This document shows, piece after piece, positions 9,347-20,582 of a DNA stretch of 64,000 nt. This stretch comes from Excoecaria cochinchinensis (Eukaryota > Streptophyta > Magnoliopsida > Malpighiales > Euphorbiaceae), in contig CANTUQ010000004.1 of assembly GCA_947683425.1 (NCBI GenBank), forward strand, positions 33,805,001 through 33,869,000. Reading direction: 5' to 3'. The translations under genes and the position numbers were made by a program. Position 1 is the first letter of the stretch. Every line of letters begins with the position of its first letter. Below the pieces are notes generated by a model, which was given only the letters and a program-made list of their open reading frames with translations, was not told where the DNA came from and searched no databases.

Positions 9347-9797
9347 GTTTGGGAGTGTCTGTTCTTTATTGAACTGGGATCCTACTTGCTGTTTATTGTC
9401 AAAATTGGCTATGTGTGTGTTGTCTATTAAAATGCATGAAATATGTACTGTGTATACATGATTCCTGTAGAAAGAAGGAAGTTCAATATGTAAATGACAT
9501 GAACATGCAATGAGATGAATATATATGAGCTTGAATGTGGAAAACCTGGAAAGTTGATATTCTGACATTGCCTCTGTTTAATTGTAAAAATGTTTTATTT
9601 GTGTTATAAGTGCTGTGAATGTGCTCTGGAGACTTGAAGGTACGTATTCGAATTATGATTGCATGAAAAATGGTTTTAGATAAAGTGGAGTTTTGGATTT
9701 TAGAAATACTCTGTTTTCTGATTTTCTGGTTTTTCACGTTTTCTTTCTGGGAATTCTGGAAATTTGTTGGAGAAGAAGAAGTAGTGTGTGTAGATGA

Positions 9798-10173
9798 TCA
9801 CGAGACGTGATGGAGCATCACGCCGTGACCCCCTTCCCTGAAGAAGGTCACGCGACGTGATGGGGCATCACGCCGTGATCCCCTTATCTGAGATATCTGA
9901 GAAGTTGGGAGAAGGAGAAGTCTGTGAGAGGAAGCTCACGCGACGTGATGAAGCATCACGCCGTGACCTTCCTCCCTTTGGGAAGTCGCGACGTGATGAA
10001 GCATCACGCCTCGCGACCTCGCCTGTTTCCTTCTCGTGATTTTTCTTCTCTTCCCCTCTCCTCACAGGCGTCACGAGACGTGACTGATGGTCACGCCGTG
10101 ACTGCCTTGCTTTTTGCCTGGCACTTGCGTGAAGCCTGTGTCACGTGACGTGACGAATGGTCACGGCGTGACC
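9798..10173 (+). repeat. CG-rich palindrome block, TCACG/CGTGA type (solo LTR S)
   Basis: Repeated pairs TCACGCGACGTGA and CATCACGCCGTGA alternate about every 25-60 bp. This is the same class of motif as in T1 but a different arrangement, in the same LTR position between second donor and hairpins. Confidence 0.7.
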
Positions 10174-10792
10174 AGCCTTCCCTGCTGTCCTGTTTTATTA
10201 AAACAAAGTTTTAACTTCTGTTCTAAGGGTTTTTGCATTACATGACAAATGTTTGAGTTAAAATTGTATTGTATTTTGGATAATTGCATAATATTGGGTT
10301 TTGTATACATGATTAATGATTAATCTACATGATTTACATGTTTATAATTTATTTAACATGGACTTTTTCAGTATGAACTATTTGTTCTTATCATCTCCTG
10401 TAATTGATATTTATACATTTAAATGTTCTGACTCATGTCTCCATATGTTTGGGATACTGTGTCCAATCAGTATCCAAATGACCGTATCCACTTCTAGAGA
10501 GTATTCAGACTAATCAGGCTACATGTTTATATGTGTTATATATATTTATATATATCTATATGTTGAGATGTTTATTGACAAGATTAAAGGTATATGTTGT
10601 ATATGAAATATAGTATAACTTTGTGTTTATACACCTTGAGTGTATATGTATTTGCAATGGTGAGAAATATGTAGATTTTAATTATGTTTTAATAGTTAAT
10701 TACTTGTAATGTATGTTTATGATTGGGATGAGATTATAGTATTGTTGTAAATATTGTATATGCATATTGTTAGTTTGTTTTGTTCCTCCCCA

Positions 10793-10832
10793 CTAAGCGT
10801 TATCGCTTAGCACGGGCTCTTTTCCCGTGCAG
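10793..10832 (+). other. Double hairpin with terminal CAG (solo LTR S)
   Basis: CTAAGCG/CGCTTAG (10793-10810) is followed immediately by CACGGG/CCCGTG (10811-10829) and CAG|GTGG (10830-10832). The TCTTTTCCCGTGCAG run is acceptor-like. See 3905-3987 for the T1 copy. Confidence 0.65.
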
Positions 10833-12434
10833 GTGGCGAGTTTGGATTTGGAGTCAGATATCTACGGGTCGGCCACTAGGAGTCTTTTGATGAAGTTATT
10901 TTTGAAGTCTTCCGCTGTAACTTTTGTATATGGCTTGTATATAGCAGAGTAAATCTTGTGTAAAGAAGCAAATATGATTTTTGTATATGTATTCGATTAC
11001 AAGCCTCATTTTGTAAAACAGTACAGATATATGTTATATGTAAAAAGGATTTACTAGTACATGATTAAAAGTTTCTTTATTTTACATTTGGTTTTTGTTT
11101 ATACATGTGAATATGGATTCGTTATATGTGTTTACCCGCGTGGCACTCCGGTATCCTTCCAACGGGGATGGCGGGGTGTTACAGTGTTAATGCTATTGTT
11201 ATGATTATTATTGTGACTATTATTATTGTGTCATATTATTGCTATTATCAATATTATTATTTCATATTTGTTTTACTCTGTTGATATCATTATCACTATG
11301 TTATTGTCATCATGATTATATTGTTTTCCCCTTTTCGCCATAGTTTTTATTTTTGGCATGACTCGTATTTGAGCATTCGTTTGATTCATCCGCTTGGAAT
11401 TGTTACTAATATTTTTGATATATTATTTTCTGTCCGAGATTAAAATTTGAGTTGCATTATTTGAGCATTCCTGCGACCACGCGGAGGGGGTCGTAGCGCG
11501 TGGGAGGCTATGTCGTTTGGTGAGACCTTTCCTATTCCCTCTCTTTGTTTTGTGTTTGTTTGCAAATAAATATATTATTTTTGCATGCGTGAGATAAAAA
11601 ATAAAAAAAATATTTTTATAATTAAATTGGAATTTTTACTAATAAAATTGGGACCAATGTCCCTCAATTTAGCGAAGGAATTTAAAATGTCACAATAAAA
11701 CAAAGAATTAAATTTTCTCCAAAAATGGGATCACTCATCCCGATTTTTCAAACTAGCAATCAATTAACTCTTCGATCTCTCTTCAAAATAAGCTCGAAGG
11801 AACCAATCTTCCTAAACTAAATAAATGCCCCGATTTATGTATATTTTTCTTATGTTTGACTTTATTTGTTCGTTTTAAATTTATATTAATGTATTTTCTT
11901 TTGGCCCTTATAATTAATTTTGGGGCATTATTTAAATTCCATTTGGGATTGTATTTTGTCCCAATTTACATTTTTAATCTTCTTTTAATGGGGTTGTATT
12001 CCGCCCTAATTTCCCTTGTAATTGTGTGCTTGGTGTGCTTACTGCTTTCCTTTATTCTTTTTGAATGCTTGTAGTGCGCTTTAATTAAATGCATTGATCG
12101 TGTGAGATAAGAGATAGAATTTTAGAAAGTTAAAAACTCATTTATAATTAACCAAAGCATAAATAATAATGAAGTTCCGAACACCAATCTCTGGTCTAGA
12201 CCAATAAGAGGTTAGAGACCTTTCACAATTTCTTGTGAATTGGGTGGCGACTCTAAAATACCTCAAAAGCGCCTAAAGGCGTTGTGAGGCTAGACGACCC
12301 TTCCCAATGTTCTATTAGGAAGGAGGCATCTAAGATGCCTCATGACACCTAAAATTAAAAAGACGCGAACTAATCTCTCGAATCCTAAAAGTGGGTTCAA
12401 AGAGGGCCTTTGCTAAGTTCGGCGTGCATCACAG

Positions 12435-12453
12435 TGGCGACTCCACTGGGGAC
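12435..12453 (+). other. Primer binding site of Tat element B1
   Basis: TGGCGACTCCACTGGGGAC lies one G after the LTR end CACA. The identical sequence primes element A (25933-25951). It has the TGGCGAC start expected for a tRNA ending GTCGCCA; which tRNA could not be confirmed from memory. Confidence 0.8.
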
Positions 12454-13319
12454 TGTTTGTGACTTTGCTCTGAAAGTTTTTTGGTTAAAATATATAATAG
12501 AGTTTTTTAAACTTAAAATTTTACCTCTTTTCCAAAATTGCATTGCATTTTAGAGCCTTAGAATTATGTTAGTTGGTCCCCTATCTACCCCGGTGCATTC
12601 CTGAAACACGACCCTACTTTCACTCATTGTAGGGAAGTGTTAAGGATAATCACCAGCCCAAGCCTCGTACCATTAATGGTATATCAAATGGAGACCCGAT
12701 CGGTCGCTGTGCTCTTGATGAGCTAGACCCATCGGCAAAGACCATGCTTCGGTAGACCTAAAGTATCACCACCATGACCGAAGCTCATGTAATGGCAAAT
12801 AGAAACTTCCATTAGGTGAAATGCCCCTTAATACGGTGATTGTGATGTGGGCTATTGCGTATTAAACAAAATCAAGTAAATTAAGTGGTATTTTATCAAA
12901 GGCTTTCATGCCCCGGTGGGTCCATCTTGATTTAATTGAAGTGTCTAAATATGTAATGACCAAAATACAAACGCATGTGCTTTAAATTAAGAGTGTATGC
13001 TGCTAGTTTTTCACCGTGCACCATACGTGCCCATTGGGTTCCCCGTTGACCCGTGGGTCAAGCTCACCTAGGAAGAGACTATTTGACCTCGTGTACGGGA
13101 GCTAAAAGGTTGGAAGGGTCTATCTGCTTGCATGTGTTCATCTATGCTGCACCAGCACGACCATGCATTGCACTCCAATCATGCATCATTCTAACAAAGG
13201 TGTGTTTTGCAGCCATCATAGATTTGTCCAGGTGGTTTAGAGGTCCCGACGGTCGACTAAGAAGGATTTTCCCAGAGCTAGTGTTAAGTCAGAATTTGGA
13301 TTCATCAATAGAGATGAGA
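12454..13319 (+). other. 5' untranslated leader of Tat element B1
   Basis: No convincing gene. It runs from the PBS to the gag ATG at 13320 and is collinear with the leader of A (25035-25932, minus), sharing stretches such as the TGGGTCCC...GACC segment near 13035. Short frames here are not conserved in A. It could hold packaging signals. Confidence 0.6.
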
Positions 13320-13427
13320 ATGTCGGATCTGTCAAGTGGTTATAATGCAACTAGGGCAATGATTGCCGAAGAAGTGGGGAGAAGGTTGGAAGAGTTCGAG
13401 GCTAGAATGATGGCGATGATGGGTAAC
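13320..13427 (+). pseudogene. gag: Gag N-terminus of B1, cut by element A
   Basis: ATG at 13320 begins MSDLSSGYNATRAMIAEEVG and continues RLEEFEARMM up to the TSD GTAAC (13423-13427). It aligns with the A gag start MANLPKGEDATRAMIVEEVG. The frame resumes after A at 28015. The longer frame starting at 13053 is leader sequence. Confidence 0.85.
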
Positions 13428-15489
13428 TGTGACGTGCGCCGGATCCCCGCGGCTGCCCGCTCGACCGCCTGCACGTGGGCGATCGGGGCATTTGTGGGTC
13501 CGTTGACATCTTGCAAATGAATTACAAGTGCATCTATGTTGGGCAACAAGGAGGTTTCATGGAGTCGCCACCCAATAGAACATTGGGAAAGTTACTCTCG
13601 CCTCGGAGAGCCTAAGACTGCACTTGGTATCCATTTTGGGCCAGCCAGAGGGGTCATGGAAGGTGAACTTCTCACCCTAAAGAGCCTAGGATTAGCACTA
13701 AAGCCTCGTGACCCAAGAAGTATTTTGGAGGATAACCTCTAACCTCTTGAGCCCAAAGACCAGAGTTGGGTCCGGGATTTCTCATCTATTTCTACCTCAT
13801 TTATTTTATGATCCAATCTTAATATCATTAATTCGCTCTCTCTCCACACTATGCAATTGATTAAAAGGCGCATTTATTCACATTTTGAAAGCGATAAATG
13901 ATCAGATAGATAATGAAAGCGATAAATTACAATAATACAAGGAGCTGAATACAACTCCCTTTAATAAATGTGCGAATCATGCACAAGTCGGGGCATTGCT
14001 TATTTTGAGGACTTTGGTCCTCGCATGCATCATTATTAAAATTGTAGATTTTTGTTTATGATGATTTTATTGGATAAAAATAGGGCTTTGGCCCCTTTTG
14101 CATTTTATACAAACTTCATTTTCATTTAAGTATAAAATCATTAGATTATTTTTATACATTAACGAGATATGAGAACAATATATCCATATACATGAAATAA
14201 TCATTAAATAACAAAATGAAGGAAATAATCGAGAGGGTTAGGAAACTGAACCGGACGGAATCCTCCGAATATGGTAGTTAGCCGCTCAAGCTTGTGGTAG
14301 TCCAAGAGAAATCAATATACACTCATAGAAAAGTGAAAGGTGTTAATATACATAAAATTAACATGTAGGAAACCGAAAGGATTTGAAAAGGATAAAAAAC
14401 GATTTAAAAGGATGGAGGCAGAACCCACAGACGGCCTTCCTTAGATGACCGACGGGCATCGGTTAAGGTAACCGACATGTCTGTCTGTCACTCAAGGAGA
14501 GGCGTTTGTAGGTGGGGTGACCGACGGGCGTCGGTGATAAAGATGACCCGTCGGTCACCACTGTCTCCGAAAGAAACAGGAGAGAGAAAAATTCTTTCCA
14601 AAGCCAAAAAATGGGTTTTATCCCAAAAGGAGATAAAGAGAGTCAAAATAAAGGAAAATAATGACAGATATTGACAAATCCCATAAAATAAGGAATAAAT
14701 ATGAAATGATAAGGAGAAGGAATCCGGAATATTTACCCTCAGATAATCACTTTGGGTGAGATTCTTGTGTTGATTAGAGCCCCGCGCGTTCCATGAGAAG
14801 CAAAAGATGAAGGATCAAAGAGAGAAAAATGAGCTATTTCTTCCTTAACCCCTCAAAAGATTGATTTTGGAATCAAAATCTAAAGAAAACCAATTAGTTT
14901 TAGTTCCCTTTTGATTGATTTGATCCTTGATTAAATAGATTTCCTTCGTAAATGTGTTTTATTGGAGGAGAGAGAAAATTTGCTTGAATTTGGGCAGAGT
15001 TTCCCCTTTTGAAAATTTTTGGAACCCCTTTCTCTAGAAAATCCGGAGCTTTTATAAGCCAGACACGACCGACGGGAGTTGGTGTATAGGGGCGGGCGTC
15101 AGAAGAATCCTTCTGACACAAGGATTCGTCCGACGGCCCTGCCACATCCACCGACGGGCGTCGAAAGGGTTGCGTGCTCCGAGAAACCAGGCGGCGTTCT
15201 GACAGGGGCGGTGACTTTCCGACGGGCGTCGAAAAATACCACCAGCCGTCGGTGACTCGAAGCGACGGGCTGACCTCACAGACGGGCTGGCCGTCTGTGG
15301 AGTACAAAAAGTTTTTTGACTCGAAAAAACCTCTATTCTCTCCCCCTCTGCCCAGGAATGGTAAAAAGCCTCATTTCTCGTGGAACGTGGGACTAAAACC
15401 TCCAAATCCAGCCCTTTATACAGGCTCGGGCACTGATTTCATCATAGGGTAATCTCTGATCTGGACCGCTCCGGGACACGGTGCTTACA
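13428..15489 (-). repeat. 3' LTR of Tat element A
   Basis: 2062 bp, same length as its partner at 25953-28014. Minus-strand start TGTAAGCACCGTGTCCCGG, end GCACGTCACA. It contains a TATA box, CG palindromes (CCGACGGGCGTCGG-like, about 14440-14550 and 15060-15300) and, 133 bp before its end, TGGCGACTCC, a copy of the start of the PBS. Confidence 0.95.
15414..15420 (-). promoter_or_regulatory. TATA box in the 3' LTR of A
   Basis: The minus strand reads CCTGTATAAAGGGCTGG about 70 bp inside the LTR. It is conserved in the other LTR (27939-27945) and altered in the fragment at 50480-51233. Confidence 0.65.
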
Positions 15490-15500
15490 GTTGCCCCCAG
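15490..15500 (-). other. Polypurine tract of element A
   Basis: CTGGGGGCAAC on the minus strand abuts TGTAAGCACC. The B2 PPT at 37998-38008 is TTGGGGGCAAC. Confidence 0.8.
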
Positions 15501-15675
15501 TTTTGGAGCAACTAGTGCACAAGCGCCTAGATAAGCCAAAACTTAGAGAAGGTCAGAAAGGAAGCGTACCTGTGACGGCTTTTCACCCTCCTAGCGCCTT
15601 ATGCCGGTTAGACCTCATCTTGATCTATTCGGCGATGCGAAGATACTCCCATCGGTCTCATCTCGACCTGTAGGG

Positions 15676-16190
15676 CTCGGCGGGATGCAGCATTGCTTTG
15701 GCCATAGCTTCGATCTGAAGTTCCTTTTCTAACCCCCATTCGATCTCCAAGGTGCGTAGCACTCTTCGGCTGCCGCGTGAACTGTGAGATGCAGCATGCT
15801 TCGGCTACAGTCTCGATTGGGTGAAGTGCGGCACTCTCTGACCACAGCTTCGATCTGTGAGATGCAGCATGCTTTGGCTACAGTCTCAATTTGGTGAAGT
15901 GCGGCACTCTCTGACCACGGCTTCGATCTATGAGATGCAGCATGCTTTGGCTACAGTCTCGATTTGGTGAAGTCCGGCACTCTCTGACCACAGCTTCGAT
16001 CTGTGAGATGCAGCATGCTTTGGCTATAGTCTCGATTTGGTGAAGTGCGGCACTCTCTGACCATAGCTTCGATCTGTGAGATGCAGCATGCTTTGGCTAC
16101 AGTCTCGATTTGGTGAAGTGCGGCACTCTCTGACCACAGCTTCGATCTGTGAGATGCAGCATGCTTTGGCTACAGTCTCGATTTGAAGAA
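15676..16190 (-). repeat. 73-bp tandem array in the 3' region of element A
   Basis: The unit (plus strand) GTGAGATGCAGCATGCTTTGG ... CTCTCTGACCACAGCTTCGATC recurs at 15785, 15858, 15931, 16004, 16077 and 16150, exactly 73 bp apart; more decayed units start near 15676. Arrays between integrase and the 3' LTR are typical of Tat/Ogre elements and can seed satellites. Confidence 0.92.
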
Positions 16191-16938
16191 GAGGAGACCC
16201 CGTCGGGTTCCTTATCCCAAAAGGGATCTTTTTAATCGATGTCTATGTTCAGATCGGTATTTCTCTGTACCTGCGTGATGAAAGATTTTGTTAGTTCATG
16301 TTTGAGTGGTCATCTTTTAACCTGTCTATTGATGGCGTGATCTTGCTTTATTTGCTATGCCATGTTTCATTTTTCATATTTTCTTATTTGAGTTGTTATT
16401 CATCATTTTGTTTCGTTTTTGTTATTTTGTCATTTTCATTGACATATAAGTAAATATGAGAACATACACTTTCTGTGATGTGATTAAACAATTAACAATC
16501 GAATGATCATGCAATAATGAAACAAAAGTTTTCACTAGAAACGTCATTTTTGTACAGTGCATATACAAAATGAAAATGTACAATAGATACAAAAATAACT
16601 CCCTGAAGATCAGAGAGGTGTGTAGTCGGAGGGCTCATCGGGATCCTCATCATCTGATATGTGCACGGTCCCTGGCGGAGGTGGAGGTGGAGCTGGCTGA
16701 GCCGTGGAGGGTCCTGCCTCGTGATCATGGGCCCGCCTGAACCGGATCTGAGCGTAACCATCCAAGAAGGGCTGGGCGTCTGTAGGAGCGACCGACAGGC
16801 TGGCCGTCTGTCATGCAATAAATGCGATTTAATGCGCGTGATGAATGTAATGATGATGCATGCGCCTGCCAGGTGAATCTCTACCGACGGGCAGGCCGTC
16901 TCTCTAGAGAGACAGGTAGGCCGTCGGTGACCCTTCCC
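16191..16938. other. Non-coding stretch between array and antisense gene in A
   Basis: AT-rich, with no gene recognised. Frames at 16507-16953 and 16661-16876 have no family features. The last 150 bp carries palindromes of the GACGGGC/GCCGTC kind (for example 16785-16812 and 16883-16926) also found in the A LTRs, just upstream of the antisense TATA box. Confidence 0.6.
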
Positions 16939-16945
16939 TATAAAT
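16939..16945 (+). promoter_or_regulatory. TATA box of the antisense gene in Tat A
   Basis: CCCTATAAATTCTGCC lies 77 nt upstream of the ATG at 17016, giving a predicted start near 16970 in a CT-rich leader. It sits on the strand opposite to gag-pol. Confidence 0.6.
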
Positions 16946-17015
16946 TCTGCCAAAATTTTTGCTCTTCTTGAGTCTCTTCATTTTCCAACACCTTGAGCCT
17001 TTCATATTTCTCAAA

Positions 17016-18280
17016 ATGTCTTCCTCTCTAGCCCAAAGGATGCACCGTATCTTAGATGACAAACACACTTGGGAAGAGGGCGCCCTTTCCTCTCTGTCCG
17101 GGCTGAAATATCTGTGTCGGGTGAAAGTCAACCAAAACCTCCTTCTGGCGGCGACCCACTTCTGGAACCCCCGGTTTCACGTTTTGCGGTTCACTTATCA
17201 GGAACTATGCCCTTTGCCTGAAGAATTAGCTGCCATTCTCGGAGCTTGGTTCCCTCCTAGCGCTCTGCCCTGCGTCCCCCACTGCGGCTTATTCCAGGCC
17301 CGGGATATAGCTATGGCGCTCGGTATACCCTCATCTGAGGTCGTCCGGCTGATTACTCTGGGCTCTTTCTTTGCTCTGGGGCCACTGATCGAGGCTTTGG
17401 ATCAGTTCACCGACATCCCCACCTACCAGGTAAGCATCACATTCTTATTTTGCATGGTGAACTTCCTTACTGTTGTTCCAGGGGGTTTGACAGGTGACTC
17501 TCGCCTGTTCGGAGTCTTGGGCGACTTTCATCTGGGATTATGACCCTTACCGCTCATTCTGGCTGAAACCATTCTGGGCTTAGACGCTGTGAGCTCTGGA
17601 TCCACTACAACCTTCACCGGCAGTCCCTTATTGCTCCAGGTACGTCATTATTTTAAAGGTAGTGCGTCCCTTATGGATTTTCACACTAGCTTTTCTTAGC
17701 GGGAGGTGCGTCCTTTCGGATTTTCACACAACCCTGTGCCTTATTTTTGCCTAAAGTAAACCCTACTTACTTCAGCGGCTTTTTTCTCTTTTTTCTTTTT
17801 CTTCTCTTCTTTCTTTTTTTTGTTTTCCTTTTTTTTCAGATCTGGCTGCAAGAAAAACTGAAGATGCTGTCTGAACCACCCCCTCACGTTACTCCACAGT
17901 ACTCGCCGAGCCACTTTCTGCCGCGTCGACGACTTCATGGGTGTGCCACTACTAGTGAAGGCATTACCAGATTTGGCGAGCTGTCAGATGATGACATCAG
18001 TTTTACGTCTGCCTGGCTCCCACTGTCTCATGTGGTCATTGATGGGCCATAGGGGTGTGTTTCCCTCTGCGGCCTCCGTCAGGCCACCTTCTGCATCACC
18101 TGTCGATGTACACGCCAGCTCGGGGCAACCCAGGATGTAGTGAGAGTTCCCTTGTCCTTCCGGGGAGGAGCTCTCTCGGCTGCATTCGCTTCTCGGTATC
18201 ATGAGCTGTGGGGCAGACTACCAGTGAAGACTGTTATTCCGAAGTTTGGCAATCATTCTGTGTCTTCGACTAACGAGTAA
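17016..18280 (+). pseudogene. Antisense two-exon gene of Tat element A, DUF7745/plant-mobile-domain-like
   Basis: Transcribed opposite to gag-pol, between integrase and the 3' LTR. Exon 1 is 17016-17639 (208 codons): MSSSLAQRMHRILDDKHTWE, a GLKYLCRVKVNQNLLLAATHF segment typical of these domains, FTYQELCPLPEELAAILG and ILAETILGLDAV. A 200-nt intron (CAG|GTACGTC at 17640; TTTTTTTTCAG at 17839) joins in phase 0 to exon 2 (17840-18280), which opens IWLQEKLKML and ends TAA at 18278. Premature stops are TGA 17541 and TAG 18050; both fit CGA and CAG decay. Extra ORFs related to plant mobile domains are known in Tat/Ogre elements; their role is unknown. Confidence 0.75.
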
Positions 18281-18576
18281 AAGAAGTGGATCCTTAGTCC
18301 AGCATCTGATAACAGGACTCGAGAGCTCAAGCATCTGGTCGGCGAGAGCAGCAGCAGGACTTAGCTTAGCCTATATATGTATTTCTTTTGGTGCTACATT
18401 TCTTTTTAATGTAGAACTAGGAAATGACAAAAATGAAAAGGATAATATTCATTCTATTTCACGAATTTGTGTACATTTTCATATAATTTCAGCATACATG
18501 ATCAGTTTTTGCATTTACTCAGCTGCTTACGCGTTGTTAACACAAAGAACCAAATTTTAACAGCATCAACTCCTGT

Positions 18577-18725
18577 TACCAATCGGCCCTCTCGGGTTTT
18601 CACGATCGGACATTTTCTCTCATGCCTCTAATTTTTGCACATGATGCCTTTTTTCGGTTTTCACCCTGTCGAGGCGCCCAATTTTAGCACAGCCGCCTTT
18701 TTTCGGTTTTCGACTTGCAGGGCAT
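18577..18725 (-). repeat. Degenerate GAAAACCGAAAAAAGGC repeats downstream of integrase (A)
   Basis: On the minus strand three units of about 50-60 bp, each with GTGAAAACC(G) and CAAAAATTAG-like parts, follow the pol stop. B2 has the same series at 33600-34260. Their conservation in both copies suggests a structural or cis role rather than coding. Confidence 0.6.
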
Positions 18726-18752
18726 TTTATTCTCTTCTTTTTATTTTGGTCT

Positions 18753-20582
18753 TTAGCCGTGGAACCTTTTGAGTCTGTCGACATTGATCGGCTCTTTGAA
18801 TTCGTTCCCGTCACTATCCGACAAGATTGTAGCTCCTTTGGACAGCAGTTTCTTAAGGATATATGGCCCTTCCCAGGTCGGTCTGAATTTCCCTCTAATA
18901 TCTGGTATGCCTGGCCTCATCTGCTTGAACACCAAATCCCCTTCCTTCAGCGGATGCTTTCTCACCTTCTTTTCGAAAGTCCTTGCTAATCTCTTCTGGT
19001 AAATCTAATTATGATAATAAGCTTTCAGCCTACTCTCATTCAGTAAATTCAAGTGCTGTAGCCTCTGCTGCGCCCATTCGGCCTCTGGAATTTGGGCTTC
19101 CATGACCACCCTGAGTGATTTGAGCTCTATCTCAACTGGCAATACTGCTTCCGTTCTGTATACCAGGGAAAATGGTGTAGCGCTTGTAGACGTCCTCACC
19201 GTTGTTCTATATCCCCACAGGGCAAAGGGTAACTTTTCGGCCCAGTCTTTGTAGGTTTGGACCATCTTGGACAGGATTTTCTTCATATTCTTATTAGCGG
19301 CCTCTACTGCTCCATTCACTTGTGGTCGGTAGGGAGAGGATTTATGATGCTCGACACCATACTTCTCGAGGAGCTTCCTGGTTTCTCCTATGAACTGCAC
19401 CCCATTATCAGACACTATGTGATAGGGGAGGCCATATCTGCAGATCAAATTCCTCTCTATGAACTTGGCCATGTCCCTCGCGTCAATCTTCTTAAAGGAT
19501 TCCGCCTCTACCCATTTGGTAAAATAATCAATTGCGACTATGATGTACCTGTGCCCATTGGATGCCGTAGGGCGAATCTCTCCGATGATATCTATCCCCC
19601 AAGCAGCGAAAGGCCAAGGTGATGTCAGGTTATGTAGCTCTAATACTGGCAGGTGTCTCAAGTCTGCGTATTGTTGGCATAACTGGCATTGCTTAACATA
19701 TTTTGAGCAGTCGTTGTCTATCGTAAGCCAATAGAAGCCTTGTCTCATGATTTTCTTAGCCAAGGTCAAACCGTTCATGTGGGCCCCACAGACACCTGCA
19801 TGGGTTTCCTCCATCACCTTGCGGGCTTCCTTTTCATTCAGGCACCTGAGCTGGATTCCGTCCGACCGTCTTTTGTACAACACCCCTTCCAAGGATATGA
19901 ACTGAGTAGATAGCTTACGGATCATCCTCTGGTCTTTCTCAGTGGCTTCTTCTGGAAATTTATTGTTTTGCAAGTAGTTCATGATGTCGAAGTACCACGG
20001 TTTCCCATCCGCCACTTCTACTTCCATCACAGGCTCGGTTTTAAAACTGGGCTTATCAGAACTCGAAATTAGCACTGGCTTCATAGCCACTCCTTCGGGG
20101 TTATCCCACATTGACACCAGGGTTGCCAACGAATCAGCCAGACAATTTTCATCTCTGGGCACGAAGTGGAAAGTGCAGGTCTCGAACTGCCCACATACCT
20201 TTCTCAAATACTCAACATAGGGCATTAGCCGTTCTTCTTTTACTGCCCACTCACCTCGGATCTGGTTAATCACCAAGGATGAGTCACCGAAGACTTCTAT
20301 ATTCTTTGCCCCCAATGCCGCTAAAGCTTCCAATCCGAAGGTGCACGCTTCGTATTCGGCTTTATTGTTGGTTGGTTTGTACCTCAGCTTCTTAGCGAGG
20401 GGAAGCTTCTCATTATCTAGGGTCGTCAAGATGATCCCAACTCCGGCTCCTCTATTATTTACTGCCCCATCGAAGTGCAACTGCCATCCCTGAACAGAAA
20501 TTGCGGCTATGCTCTCATCAGGAAAGGTGAACTCGGGAGTGTCTCCTTAAATAGGATGCTCAGCAAGAAATTCGGCTACGGC
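18753..20582 (-). pseudogene. pol: Archaeal-type RNase H and integrase of Tat element A
   Basis: Frame 20480-19005 starts with a second RNase H (MHFDGAVNNRGAGVGIIL, NNKAEYEA, FGDSSLVINQ, HFVPRDENCLADSLA), the Tat-lineage hallmark. Integrase follows: HHCC finger (HAGVCGAHMN ... CQLCQQ), then catalytic D in WGIDIIGEI, D in SDNGVQF and E in GAVEAANK. After a TAG at 19005 the same frame continues through EGDLVFKQMRPGIPD to the stop at 18753. Upstream, 20583-20480 holds a TGA after TIKG and a TAA after EHPI. All of these stops are one C-to-T change from Arg or Gln codons. No chromodomain is seen. Confidence 0.9.

Larger units (their letters stand above)
8749..11183 (+). repeat. Solo Tekay-type LTR S (2435 bp) with TSD GTGTT
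   Basis: TGTCACACCCC...GGGTGTTACA flanked by GTGTT at 8744-8748 and 11184-11188, with no internal region: a solo LTR left by recombination between the two LTRs of a full element. Internal order matches T1 and E: GTAAGT at 9167, exon-like 9262-9346, CG palindromes 9798-10173, weak hairpin region near 10450-10500 and double hairpin 10793-10832. Confidence 0.92.
7477..12433 (+). repeat. 5' LTR of Tat element B1 (about 2.5 kb without nested S)
   Basis: Starts TGTAGACACCGGGTCCC and ends TGCATCACA next to the PBS. It contains a very GC-rich patch (about 7705-7915), the ATT/GTT microsatellite, solo LTR S (8749-11183) and a U5 with CCAATGTTCTATT-type inverted units and a TGGCGACTCT motif at 12245-12254. 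It shares only scattered stretches with the 3' LTR at 38009-40802, so the two are not a pair from one insertion. Confidence 0.75.

Noticed and set aside
17430..17493. GTAAGC...CAG looked like an intron in the antisense gene of A
   Set aside because: Without splicing the frame runs on into ILAETILGLDAV and SPLLLQ, which join the next exon and fit the DUF7745 pattern. Splicing here would leave that frame.
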